A stretch of DNA of 64,000 bases, taken from the NCBI GenBank assembly GCA_026122225.1, contig JANEZZ010001904.1, forward strand, positions 186,001 through 250,000, read 5' to 3'. The position numbers and the translations under genes are program-made. Shown in pieces: positions 33,811-44,165 of this stretch (within the stretch, counting starts at the first letter, position 1; every line of letters starts with the position of its first letter). The DNA comes from Heloderma charlesbogerti (taxonomy: Eukaryota; Chordata; Lepidosauria; Squamata; Helodermatidae). The notes under the pieces were generated by a model that searched no databases, had not been told where the DNA came from, and saw only the letters and a program-made list of their open reading frames with translations.

Positions 33811-34487
33811 TATTTAAAAGAAAATATTTTTTTCTGCCACTATTGAGTCTGCAAAGAGCCGTCCAGCAGAGCTGTTTTGAGTGGTTAGGGGTCTTTTACA
33901 CACTAGTCTGCAAGAGGATAATTTAAACCCTTCGACAGCCCGCTGTGAACAATTTGCTCAGCACTTTGCAGACAAAATTGCTCAAATCCACTCTGACTTG
34001 GATGCTATAGTTGCTACAGACCCAGTTGATGTAACTTTGGCCCCTGCTTGTCCAATGTTGTTGGATACTTTTCAATTTGTACAGCCTGAGGATTTGGACA
34101 GGATCCTGGGAGAGTTGAGAGCCACCACGTGTGTTCTAGATCCTTGCCCTTCCTGGCTTTTAAAAGCAGCCAGAGGTGGATGGGCCGAGTGGGTAAGGGG
34201 AGTGGTTAATGCCTCCCTTAGGCAAGGCAGAGTTCCAGCCTGCTTGAAGGAGGCGGTGGTGAGACCTTTGTTAAAAAAGCCCTCCCTGAACCCCACTAAA
34301 TTGGATAATTATTGGCCAGTCTCCAATATTCCATTTCTGGGCAAGATATTGGAGCATGTGGTGGCTTCCCAACTCCAGAGATTCCTGGATGAGACAGATT
34401 ATCTAGATCCATTTCAATCTGGCTTCAGACCCAGTTATGGGACAGAAACAGCTTTGGTCACCTTGGTGGATGACCTATGCCGGGAAC
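33811..34487 (+). pseudogene. L2 pre-polymerase and polymerase N-terminal remnant
   Basis: Reads SRPAELF, a stop, then VVRGLL..., FAQHFADKIAQIHSDLD, ATTCVLDPCPSWLLKAA, LKKPSLNPTKLDNYWPVSN and DPFQSGFRPSYGTETALV, the segment that precedes motif A. It is broken by one stop and then by the insertion at 34488. Confidence 0.88.
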
Positions 34488-35370
34488 TAGGGATGTACGA
34501 AAGTCACTTACCTTTTCGCAGGGATGCTTCGTGGTGGGGGGGAGGCGCTTCGCTTCTCCCCCTGAAGTTCAGGCGAGGGGGGGGAGCCATCCCGTCTCGC
34601 CCAGCCGAAATTCAGGCCGGGGGGGAGGCTTCCTGCCTCGGCCAGCCGAAATTCAGGCCGGGGAGAAGCGCCCCGTCTCCCCGGCTGCGAAACAAAGTGT
34701 AAAAAAAACCAACAATAGGCTACGTAACAATTAACGTAGCCTATCACGGCTAGATTTCCAAAGTCAGCCGTGATAGACTACGTAAATTGTTACGTAGCCT
34801 ATCACGGGTGACTTTGAAAAAAAAAAAAAAAAGCACATACGCAAATGGCGGTGGCCTATGGGCGCCACCATTTGCGTTCCTTATTTGGTCCCGCTAGTCT
34901 ACGTAAAGATTTAAATCTTTACATAGACTACCGGGATCAAATAAGGAACGCAAATGGTGGTGCCCATAGGCCGCCGCCATTTGCGTACGTGCTTTTTTTT
35001 TTTTTTTCAAAGTCACCCGTGATAGGCTACGTAACAATTTACGTAGCCTATGACGGCTGACTTTGGAAATCTAGCCGTGATAGGCTACGTTAATCGTTAC
35101 GTAGCCTATCATGGGGTTGTTGTTGTTTTTAACACTTTACCTTGTAATGGCAGCGGCAGCAGCCGGTCGGAAGACCGGCTGCCGCCCCCGCCCCCAACGA
35201 AAGGCCGACGAACCGCCCCCGGGACCCGCCGCCAGGAGGGACATTCGCCAAAGGTAAGTCCCATCCCGGGGGGGGCGGGGGGCGGAGAATTTCACCACTG
35301 ATTTCGGGGGGCCGAATGCGTTGGCACTCAGCCCGCCGAAGATTCGGGGAGAAATTCTCCGCCATCCCTA
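34488..35370 (+). mobile_element. TAGG-palindrome hAT-like element, type B, in L2 (insertion 3)
   Basis: Exact 8-bp duplication CCGGGAAC (34480-34487 and 35371-35378). Left tip TAGGGATGTACGAAAGTCACTTACC, then the G-rich type B units, paired P palindromes, a compact Q-R-Q block (34838-34990), the CAGCCGGTCGGAAGACCGGCTG hairpin region, donor GGTAAGT near 35253 and the R2 hairpin. It separates the LVDD and motif A parts of the L2 polymerase. Confidence 0.95.
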
Positions 35371-35378
35371 CCGGGAAC

Positions 35379-36449
35379 TAGACAGGGGGAGTGTCCCTTT
35401 TGGTTCTGCTGGACCACTCAGTGGCTTTCGATACCATCGACCATGGTATCCTTCTGGGCTGCCTTGCTGGGATGGGACTTGGAGGCACTGTTTAACAATG
35501 GCTCCATTCTTTCTTGAAGGGGCAGACCCAGAAGGTGGTGCTGGGGGACTCCTGTTCGACTCCCTGGCCATTGGCTTGTGAGGTCCCTCAGGGTTCTGTC
35601 TTGTCCCCCATGCTATTTAACATATACATGAAACCACTGGGGGAGGTTTTCCAGAGTTTTGGGGTTCAGTGTCACCAGTACGCTGATGATACCCAACTCT
35701 ACTTTTCCTTTCCAACCAATTCCAAGGAAGCTGTTGGGGTGCTGAACTGGTGTCTGTCGGCAGTAATGAACTGGATGAGGGCAAACAAATTGAAGCTTAA
35801 TCCAGACAAGACAGAGGTGCTCCTGGTCAGTCGAAAGGTGGATCAGGGAATAGGGATACAACTTGTGCTAGATGGGGTTACACTCCCCCTGAAGACACAG
35901 GTTCACAGCTTGGGTGTACTTCTGGATTCAGCCCTGAGCCTGGATGCTCAGGTTTCAGCGGTGGCCAGGAGTGCATTTGCACAGTTAAAGCTAATGCACC
36001 AGCTGCGCCCATGCCTTGAGATGTCTGACTTGGCCATGGTGACACATGCCTTAGTTACATCCCATTTGGATTACTGTAATGCACTCTACGTGGGGCTGCC
36101 TCAGAAGAGTGTTCAGAAACGTCAGCTGGTTCAAAGAGCTGCCGCCAGACTGCTGACTGGGGCTGGTTACAGGGAGCATACAACTCCCCTGTTAAAACAG
36201 CTTCACTGGCTCCCAGTCTATTTCCGGGTACAATTCAAAGTGCTGGTTATGTCCTATAAAGCCCTATATGGCTCGGGTCCAGGTTATCTGAAAGACCGTA
36301 TTCTCCCTTATGAGCCTACTCGTGCCCTGAGATCTTCAGGGGACGCCCTTCTCGCCATCCTGCCATCATCACAGGAATGCCTGGTGGGAATGCGGGAGAG
36401 GGCCTTCTTGGTGGCTGCCCCAAGGCTCTGGAACTCCCTTCCCAGGTAG
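35379..36449 (+). pseudogene. L2 reverse transcriptase remnant with intact YADD
   Basis: After one frame break the polymerase reads through: motif A AFDTIDHGILL (about 35430-35460), then an open frame 35514-36449 with PQGSVLSPMLFNIYMKPL, QYADDTQLYFSF, LNPDKTEVLLVS, LDYCNALYVGLP and LHWLPVYFRVQFKVL. The catalytic YADD is kept. The frame ends at TAG before the insertion at 36538. Confidence 0.9.
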
Positions 36450-36537
36450 GCGAGAGTGGCACCCTCCTTGATATGTTTTCATAGGCATGCAAGAACGTTT
36501 TTGTTCCAGCAGGCCTTTGGGGATAACTAATCTGGAC

Positions 36538-37777
36538 TAGGGATGTACGAAAGTCACTTCCCTTTCTACTGATTATATTGATGGGGGGGGGAGGCATTTC
36601 GTCCCTCCCCCCGGAATCCTCGATGGGGGGGAGGCGATCTGTTCCTCCCCCCCGGAATCCTCCACGGCCGGCTGTGCTCTGTGGCAGCTCCACGGAGCAG
36701 CCGGCCAGGCCCAGGCCAGAGCCGCCCACAGCCGGATTTCCGGCCGCAGAGGGCTCTGGGTAAAACAAACAAACAAAAAAACCACGTATGCAACTGGCGG
36801 CGGCTACAGCCCCTGCCATTTGTGTTCCTTACTTTTGGCCGTCTTAGTCTACGTAAATATTTACGTAGACTATGAAGGGATGGCGAAGAATTTCTCCCCG
36901 AATCTTCAGGGGGCCGAGCGCCAACGCATTTGGCCCCCCCGAAATCGGCGGTGAAATTCTCCGGGCCCCCCCCCGGGATGGGACTTACAGTAGCCGAATG
37001 TCCCTCCCGGCGGCAGGTCCAAACGGCGGTTCAGCGGGCTTTCGGCGGGGCGGGGGCGGCGGCCAGTCTTTCGACAGGCTGCCACCGCTGCCATTACAGC
37101 TGAAGTAAAAAACAACAACCCCGTGATAGGCTATGTAACGATTAACGTAGCCTATCATGGCTAGATCTCCAAAGTCAGCCGTGATAGGCTACGTTAATTG
37201 TTACGTAGCCTATCACGGGTGACTTTGGAAAAAAAAAAAGCGCGTACGCAAATGGCGGCCCCCATGGGGCGCCACCATTTGCGTTCCTTATTTGGTTCCT
37301 GTAGTCTATGTAAAGATTTACGTAGACTACGGCCAAAATAAGGGCAATGCAAATAGCATGGCAGGCGCTATTTGCGTCCCTTTTTGATTCACTGTTTTAG
37401 CCTACGTAAATATTTACGTAAGCTAAAACGGCGAATCAAAAAGGGACACAAATAGCGGCCGCTACGCTATTTGCCTTCCCCTTTATTTTCGCTGTCATAG
37501 TCTACGTAAATATTTACGTAGGCTAAAAAAGTAAAAAAAAAAGGGAACGCAAATGGTGGCCGCTGTAGCTGCCACCATTTGCATACGCTTTTGTTTTTGT
37601 TTTTGTTTTTTTACCTGCAGACTGCCCAGTGGCCGGATGTCCGGCTGCGAGCAGCCCTGGCCGGCGGCTCTGAGGAATCTCCGTGGAGCAGAGCTGGCCA
37701 GATTAGAATTTCAGGGGTGCCTCCCCCCCACCACGAATCACCCCATCGAAAAGGTAAGTGACTTTTATACATCCCTA
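36538..37777. mobile_element. Chimeric TAGG-palindrome element with two left-type ends (insertion 4)
   Basis: Both outer ends are left-type: TAGGGATGTACGAAAGTCACTTCCC on the left and GGTAAGTGACTTTTATACATCCCTA on the right. TCTGGAC flanks it on both sides (36531-36537 and 37778-37784). Inside, from about 36876, lies an inverted type B right end (GGGATGGCGAAGAATTTCTCC with donor ACTTACAG). A type A half and a B-then-A half have therefore been joined, yet the outer pair shares one target site. Confidence 0.88.
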
Positions 37778-37989
37778 TCTGGACCTGTGAAAATGTGACG
37801 TATGGATATTTTTGTTGTTGTTATCTTTTAATGTTTTAATATTTTTACAATTTTAATATTGATGATTTAATTACATTTTTAACTTTTGTACAGTTGTATT
37901 TCTATTTCTATTCATAGGTTTTCACTGTAGAAGTTTTAATGTTGTAAGGCCGCCTTGAGTCCCAGTATTGGGGAAAAGGCGGGATATAA

Positions 37990-37990
<1 letters not shown>

Positions 37991-38024
<34 letters not shown>

Positions 38025-38025
38025 T
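37991..38025 (+). repeat. AAT microsatellite at the L2 3' end
   Basis: About eleven AAT/ATA units directly after GGGATATAAATAT, the normal 3' repeat of this L2 lineage grown into a microsatellite. Confidence 0.9.
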
Positions 38026-38244
38026 CATGCAGATGGAAGGATTTGTTGTTACCCTTATCTTTACCATTGCTCTCATTTCTTTTATCCTTTCTCCTCCCTT
38101 TCCCCTTTTTTTAAATTATTATTATTATTAAATTTATTAATCGCCCATCTGGCTGGTCACCCAGCCACTCTGGGCAATGTACAACGTACAATAAAACAGT
38201 TTAAAACAATAAAATTCTACAGTAAAAACGTTTTTTAAAATACC

Positions 38245-39537
38245 CTAACCCACCCCAAATGCCTCCCTGAACAACCACGTTTTTAATGCATGACGGAAGC
38301 TCATTAAAGAGGGGGCATGGCGCAGTTCCCTAGGGAGGGAGTTCCACAGAGTGGGGGCCACCACAGAAAAGGCCCTCTCCCTCGTCCCCACCAGTCTACC
38401 TGTCCTGGCTGAGGGGACAAAGAGAAGGCCATCCAAGGCTGATCTTGTTAAGCGGCCTGTCTGGTGCTGCTGGAGGCGCTCCTTAAGATAGGCTGGGCCG
38501 GAACCATATAGGGTTTTAAAGGTCAAAACCAACACCTTGAATTTGGCCCAGAAAACAACTGGTAACCAGTGCAACTCCTTCAGCACTGGAGTGATGTGAT
38601 CTTGCCGGTGGCTGCCTTTAATCAGGCAAGCCGCCGCGTTTTGTACCAGCTGCAGCTTCTGAACCATCTTCAAGGGTAACCCCACGTAGAGCGCATTACA
38701 GTAGTCTAAACGAGAGGAGACCAGGGCATGTACTACCAATGGGAGCAGATGGTCGGGAAGGAAGGGGCGCAGCTGCCATATCAGATGGAGTTGATGCAGC
38801 GCTGTCCGGCTCACAGCTGACACCTGAGCCTCCATGGACAGCTGGGAGTCCAAAATGACCCCCAGGCTGTGTACGTGGTCTTTCAAGGGTAGCCGTACCC
38901 CATTCAACACCAGGTCAACATCCCCCAGCCTCCTCTTGTCTCCCACCAAAAGTACTTCGGTCTTGACAGGGTTCAGCTTCAGCTTATTCCTCCCCATCCA
39001 GCCACTCATCGTCTCCAGACATTTGGACAGGGATTCTACGGCCAACCTTGGTGAAGATTTGAATGAGAGGTAGAGCTGCATGTCATCCGCATATTGATTA
39101 CACCGCACCCCAAACCTCCTGATGATAGCCCCCAGCGGCTTCACATAGATGTTAAATAGCATCGGGGAGACGATGGAACCCTGTGGCACCCCACAAGTGA
39201 GTGGCCACGGGTCCGAAACCTCCTCTCCCAGTGCTACCCTCTGGTACCTGCTGGAGAGGAAGGACCGGAACCACCGCAATACGGTGTCTCCAATGCCCAA
39301 CCCCTCCAGGCGGTCCAGGAGGATACTGTGGTCAACAGTATCAAAAGCCGCTGAGAGGTCGAGGAGAACAAGGAAGGAGCATTCACCCCTATCCAGAGCC
39401 CTCCTCATATCATCTACCAAGGCGACCAAGGCTGTTTCTGTCCCATGCCCAAGCCTGAAGCCCGGCTGAAATGGATCTAGATAATCAGTTTCTTCCAAGT
39501 GTGCCTTCAACTGCATCACCACCACCCGCTCAATCAC
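38245..39537 (-). CDS. L2 reverse transcriptase, 430-codon open frame
   Basis: A reverse transcriptase of the L2/CR1 group, which copies LINE RNA at a nicked genomic site. Motif A FDTVDHSILLDRL lies near residue 64, motif B GVPQGSIVSPMLFNIYVKPL near 113, motif C NQYADDMQLYLSF near 145, then LNPVKTEVLLVG, LDYCNALYVGLP, LHWLPVVFWAKFKVL and the C-terminal KTWLFREAFGVG. The first ATG is internal to the real protein: the reading continues upstream in another frame (39534-40076) across a one-base loss in the GGCAAG-GTG region. It is a remnant, but the long frame suggests a younger insertion than its neighbours. Confidence 0.85.
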   Translation of the reverse strand: MIERVVVMQLKAHLEETDYLDPFQPGFRLGHGTETALVALVDDMRRALDRGECSFLVLLDLSAAFDTVDHSILLDRLEGLGIGDTVLRWFRSFLSSRYQRVALGEEVSDPWPLTCGVPQGSIVSPMLFNIYVKPLGAIIRRFGVRCNQYADDMQLYLSFKSSPRLAVESLSKCLETMSGWMGRNKLKLNPVKTEVLLVGDKRRLGDVDLVLNGVRLPLKDHVHSLGVILDSQLSMEAQVSAVSRTALHQLHLIWQLRPFLPDHLLPLVVHALVSSRLDYCNALYVGLPLKMVQKLQLVQNAAACLIKGSHRQDHITPVLKELHWLPVVFWAKFKVLVLTFKTLYGSGPAYLKERLQQHQTGRLTRSALDGLLFVPSARTGRLVGTRERAFSVVAPTLWNSLPRELRHAPSLMSFRHALKTWLFREAFGVG

Positions 39538-40076
39538 TTGCCCAAAAATGGCAGATTTGAGACTGGGCGAAAGTTGTTCACAACTTGAGGATCCAAGAAG
39601 GGCTTCTTTAAGAGCGGTCTTATCACTGCCTCCTTGAGGGCTGATGGCATCACTCCCTCCTCAAGGGAGGCGTTCACCACCGCCTTGATCCCCTCACCCA
39701 GTCTCTCTCTGCAGCCCATAATGAGCCAAGATGGGCAAGGATCAAGTAAGCAGGTGGTCGGCCTTACAGATGAAAGCACCTTGTCCACTTCATCAGGAGG
39801 AAGAAGCTGGAACCGTTCCCACAAAACCGGTTTGCCACAAGCTGCCTCTTGCTCACTAACTGTATCCACAGTGTGCAGAGTAACACACCTAATCTGATCA
39901 ATTTTATCTGCAAAGTGCCTTGCCAAGGCCTCACAGGAGGCCTTGGAATGCTCCAGTGGTTCAGGAGCCACAGGACCGACCAGGCTCCGGACCACTTGGA
40001 ACAGCCTCCTGGGACAGCACTCTGCAGACACGATAGAGGCAGCATAATATTCCTTTTTTGTTGCCTTCACCGCCAT
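39534..40076 (-). pseudogene. L2 pre-polymerase region, frameshifted from the polymerase
   Basis: One hundred and eighty codons with ALARHFADKIDQIRC, TTCLLDPCPSWLI, LKEAVIRPLLKKPFLDP and FRPVSNLPFLGK. The frame ends three residues after LPFLGK's counterpart position, where the next frame takes over with VIERVVVMQL. N-terminal endonuclease sequence is missing through 5' truncation. Confidence 0.88.
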
Positions 40077-40204
40077 GTGATAGGCTGAATATACAGCTCT
40101 AGCCCATGTCTTTTTATCTCCCGCAATGAAATTTAGATTCTAGATAGAGCTGAAACCAATTTGCTCCCTAAAATTCTGCTACATTTTTTCTGCAAATGTT
40201 GATA

Positions 40205-40590
40205 TTGGGTTATGTAAATATTTACATAAGATAAAATGGCGAAAAATAGGGAACGCAAATGGCGGCGGCCGTAGCCGCCGCCATTTGCGTACGCTGTTGT
40301 TGTTGTTTTGGCTTGCTGTAATCACGACAGTCTGGGTGGACGCAAATTGTGGCCGCTACGGTGGCCCCCATTTGCGTCCACAGCAGCCCATCCGTGGCTG
40401 GAACTCCGGCTGTGGACGGCCCTGACCTGCTGCTCCACAGAGCTGCCATGGAGCGGAGCCAGCCAGGCAAGATTCCGGGGAAGAGGACCGGATTGCCTCC
40501 CCCCCCATCGAGGATTCCGGGGGGAGGGACGGAGTGCTTCCCCCCTGTAAATCACATCCGGGAAAGGTAAGTGACTTTCGTACATCCCTA
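40205..40590 (-). mobile_element. TAGG-palindrome hAT-like element, type A, truncated, inverted
   Basis: Only the left-type end is present, on the right: GGTAAGTGACTTTCGTACATCCCTA with the donor at 40566-40572. Moving inward are two G-rich blocks, Q modules and half an R palindrome beginning near 40205. The R end and its donor are missing. An exact duplication cannot be assessed. Confidence 0.82.
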
Positions 40591-41820
40591 GTTTTCAGGG
40601 GTCACACAGCACTTGAAAGGAACATAGTTCCAGATGGGGTGGGGGGAGTAGAATTGAATGTTATCAACCTGGCAGGTGCTGCTCAACCAATGAGAGAGGC
40701 TTGTTTCCCACCCCTGTCTAAGCTCCACCCTGCTACTATGTTATTATGAATGGAGAGCAACTAATTCACAATTTTGAAGGCTCCCTCCTGCTACTATGTT
40801 ATTATGAATGTAGAGTAACTAATTAACAACTCCATTCCAGCAAACTGTCATTGTGGAGTTATTCCTCCCCTCCCCCTTTATACAATGTGCACACTTTTGC
40901 CAGAAGAAGCCAAAATCCCTGATTCAGCAGTGCAGCATCTGAAGACCCCCTATAAGAGTACCCTACCCCTCCAATTTTGCCCCATTCCAGCACTCTGCCG
41001 CAGAGTTATTGCTTCCAAATCCTCTTTCTGCCTTTCTCCTTCTCCCTGCTCACAATGAGAAGCTCCCATAAACCCGAAAGATTGTTACTGCAATAAAGGA
41101 GAGAAGGGATTTTACATAACAATAGATAAATGACTTTACATGAGAGAAACTACAGAACATCAAAGAAGCACAGCATTGAAATAGCGATTTAAAAGAGCAT
41201 CGGAGAAGCGAAAGAGCACTTTAGAGTGAGTTATTAAAGTTAGCCTCTAACCCTTTACTACTTTAGCAAAATACCCTGGAGAAGCTGGAAGAGGTTTGTA
41301 GATGAGATCCATGGCTTTGAATGCATACAGATATGTTAAAGATTCACTGCAGGGAAGTGAGATTTATTTCTTACTTCTGAGTAAACATGCACAGAAGGTG
41401 GGGGATATGTTAAAGATTAAAAGCAGGGTAGCTAAGGTGAATGAGTGTCCCCACTACTGCAATAATATGAGGGGTCGCTGCTGCACTCCTGAGGACTTTC
41501 TCAATGGGGAAACTACTTCAGTTGGGGAAACAAGGGGGAATTTGGCCCCAGCCCCTTGACCACATCACTGGCATGCCCAGGATTTAATGTGTGTGGTGGG
41601 GAAGACATGGCACACTGGGGCAAAACTGCCAGGGAACCGCTTTCAGTAAAAGTCGGAGTAAAAGGAGTTTCAGAAAATTCAGCTTTTCAAGAGGGAAGCG
41701 GCTGGTTGGCAGCGGATTGGTGACAACATCACCTGTGGGAAGGGCCTCAGACTGCTCAGACTTGGCACCAAATCGCTCATGAAGACAGCCCCCTATACTA
41801 GTTCAATGCAACTGCAAATG
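40591..41820. other. No gene seen
   Basis: The phrase TGCTACTATGTTATTATGAATG occurs twice (about 40730-40750 and 40790-40811), a 60-bp local duplication. Nothing coding is supportable. Confidence 0.4.
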
Positions 41821-42085
41821 GGCATGGTGCAGTGGTGAGAGTGCTGAACTGGGAGCCGGGAGATCCGGATACTAGTCCCCACTCAGCCATGGAAGCTCAC
41901 TGGGCGACTTTGGGCCAGTCACAGACTCTCAGCCCAACCTACTTCACAGGGTTGTTGTGAGGATAAAATGGGGAGGAGGAAGAGGAGGAGGAGGAGGAGG
42001 ATGTAAGCCGCCTTGGGTTCCTTGCAAGAGGAAAAAAGGTGGGATATAAATGCAATAAATAAATAATAAATAAATAAAATTTGGG
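41821..42085 (+). mobile_element. tRNA-derived SINE with L2-like tail
   Basis: A tRNA-like head (GGCATGGTGCAGTGGTGAGAG for box A; GGATACTAGTCCCC in the box B position) is followed by GGGCCAGTCAC...CAACCTACTTCACAGGG and a tail GTAAGCCGCCTTGGGTTCC...GGTGGGATATAAATGC with AATAAAT repeats. The tail matches the L2 3' end in this window (37950-37990), so L2 is the likely partner LINE. A GGA-rich tract (41970-42001) has expanded inside it. Confidence 0.85.
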
Positions 42086-42739
42086 TGGGGTGGGGCATTT
42101 CCAGTTCAGTGCTTGTTTTAGCTGGTGATATCTCATTACCTGCAAATTCTGATGTAATAGTATTAATTAAAGCAAATCAATGATGACATCAAAATGATCA
42201 CAACCAGATCCTTAAATTCGTAAAGTATTTCTTATAGTACAAAACCATACAAACATTGTCATTACCTTTTATAATAATGAACAAAGCCAATTCTGAGAAT
42301 CTTAGTTATCTGAAACTCCTGCTTATCTTAATATGACTATCCTGTCTTGCTAAATAGGACCCTATGGATGTGCTTATTAATGTAACCATTTGATAATATG
42401 GATGTTTAAGATGTTTCCTTCTTTTTTCCCCCACCCATGCTGCTGATCACTCTGGCTGGCCATAATTCATGATGACAAATCAGTAAGTTATGATGCTAGG
42501 TTTTATTAGACTTTAAGGATTTTATTGTGTAATGAATTGCATTGGATTTTTAATGTGCATGTCGCCTCAGGTATCTGTGGGGATAGAAGCAGACCATAAA
42601 TCCTATAAATAAGTAACAAATAAACATAATAAATCCACCCAGTAAGACTTGACAAATTGCCATCATGGTTACTTAAATAAGTATACTATGAGATAGATAA
42701 ATGCTAGTTATATTATACCTGTATGCAACAATTTCCTTT
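42086..42739. other. No gene seen
   Basis: AT-rich sequence without recognised features. Confidence 0.4.
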
Positions 42740-42925
42740 ATTTATTTATTTATTTATTTTTATTTATTTTATTTCATTTCTATACCACCCAATAGCCAAA
42801 GCTCTCTGGGTGGTTCACAAAAATTAAATCCAAGCAACACACAATAAAACAATTCAAAATATACAGAACATTAAAACCACAATATAACAATACAACCACA
42901 ATAAAACCTAGCAGCAGTGCAGGAG
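42740..42925 (-). mobile_element. L2 LINE 3' end fragment
   Basis: TTTATTTATTTATTT, CTATACCACCCAATAGCC and GCTCTCTGGGTGGTTCACAAA are the reverse of an L2 3' tail. It is followed directly by a type B element at 42934. The TTTA run is a small microsatellite. Confidence 0.75.
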
Positions 42926-42933
42926 TTTAAAAT

Positions 42934-43540
42934 TAGGGGTGGATGAAAGTCACTTACCTTTCGTCAAAGCTTGTTCACAGTGGAGGGGAGGCGCTTCGCT
43001 GCTCCCCCCGCGAAGTTCAGGCTGGGGGGGGAGGCTTCCCGCCTCGCCTCAGCCAAAATTCAGGCCGGGGGGGAGGCTTCCCGCCTCGCCCGGCCGAAAT
43101 TCAGGCTGGGGAGGAGGCTTCCCGCCTCGCCCGGCCGCGAACTCAAAAGTTAAAAAAAAAACACACACGCCCCCGTGATAGGCTACGTGATGATTAACGT
43201 AGCCTATCACGACTAGATCTGCAAAGTTAGCCGTGATAGGCTACGTGAATCATCACATAGCCTATCAGGGGGCGTTGTTGTTTTTTTTCTTTCATTGCAA
43301 TGGCGGCGGCGGCAGCCGGTCGAAAGACCGGCTGCCGCTCCCGCCTCGCTCGAACACCCGCCGAACCGCCGGCCGGACCAGCCACCGGGAGGGAAATTCG
43401 GTGAAGGTAAGTCCCGTCCCGGGGGGGGGTGCAGGGGGCAGGGGGGTGCGGAGGATTTCTCCCCGAAACTTGTTCGGGGGGCCGAACACGTTGGCGCTCG
43501 GCCCCCCGAAGTTTCGGGGAGAAATTCTCTGCCATCCCTA
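42934..43540 (+). mobile_element. TAGG-palindrome hAT-like element, type B, short form
   Basis: TAGGGGTGGATGAAAGTCACTTACC...GCCATCCCTA, 607 bp. It has the G-rich left units, but only one pair of P palindromes instead of two pairs around a Q-R-Q block, so the central superpalindrome has been lost. The GGTCGAAAGACC hairpin, GGTAAGT donor near 43406 and R2 hairpin are intact. The flanks TTTAAAAT and GCCAAGAC do not match. Confidence 0.9.
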
Positions 43541-43672
43541 GCCAAGACGAGAACAGCCAGCTGTCCACTTATGGCTCTGGCAGACACCCCCTTGTCACTT
43601 AAAGAGATGCAAAATTGCAGCAATTCAATTGATCTATAGGTAAGGGCCATGAATTCTGTGACTGAAGTTCAC

Positions 43673-44165
43673 AGAGGCAGCCGCAAGCTCTGGTCGCCAC
43701 CCATCAAGGGGACTGGCAGGGGCCGGTGGCTCGGTGACGAGCAAGACCAAGCAGTGGCGGGGAGGCAGAAGAAGGGGAGCAGGTGTGCGTGCCTCCCAGC
43801 GCGGCCACCGCCCCCCCCCCAGAGGCAGCCGCAAGCTCTGGCTGCTGCCGACCAAGGGGACTGGCAGGGGCCGGTGGCCATGCCCACCGCCAAGCGAGAC
43901 CAAGTGGCAGCAGGGAGGCAGAAGAAGGGAACAGGCATGCGTGCATCCTGCTGTGGCTGCTGCCACCTCCTGAGGCAGCCACGAGCCCTGGCCACCACCG
44001 ACCAGGGGGACTGGCCGGGGTCAGGAGTGGAAGAGCAAGCAGTGGCAGGGAGGAGAAGAAGGGGCCCTAGAGGCAGTGGCGAGCCCCAGCCAGCCAGAGG
44101 GACTGGCTGGGGCCGGCCGCTGCACCCACCGCCACAGAAGAGCAAGCGGCGGCGGGATGAGAAGG
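43673..44165. repeat. GC-rich minisatellite, about 150-bp units
   Basis: AGAGGCAGCCGCAAGCTCTGG-like unit starts occur at 43673, 43821, 43971 and 44069, giving spacings of 148, 150 and 98 bp. Each unit continues with GGGGACTGGC(A/C)GGGG and ends in a GGAGGCAGAAGAAGGG stretch. Long open frames run through it on both strands because GC-rich repeats lack stops; I see no conserved protein. Confidence 0.8.

Larger units (their letters stand above)
31720..38025 (+). mobile_element. L2-clade LINE interrupted by four TAGG-palindrome elements
   Basis: LINE segments occupy about 31720-32119, 33030-33294, 33811-34487, 35379-36537 and 37785-38025. In order they encode the endonuclease (NARSVNGKTTAI, CITETWLDKAGG; then LVVLGDFNIHAEA, AGHTLDVVF), the pre-polymerase region, the reverse transcriptase and the L2-type 3' tail GCCGCCTTGAGTCCC...GGCGGGATATAAAT with an AAT run. 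Three interruptions have clear target duplications; the second, at 33295, lost its right end and took part of the LINE with it. Total LINE length is about 2.7 kb. Confidence 0.93.
38110..40110 (-). mobile_element. L2-clade LINE, 5'-truncated, with a long open polymerase frame
   Basis: A minus-strand copy whose 3' tail (ATTATTATT run and GCCCAGAGTGGCTGGGTGACC) starts at about 38110, tail-to-tail with the plus-strand copy that ends at 38025. It carries the pre-polymerase and complete polymerase regions and is cut near 40110, where an unrelated short segment leads into another palindromic element. A single-base frameshift near 39540 is the only break that I see in about 1.8 kb. Confidence 0.93.
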
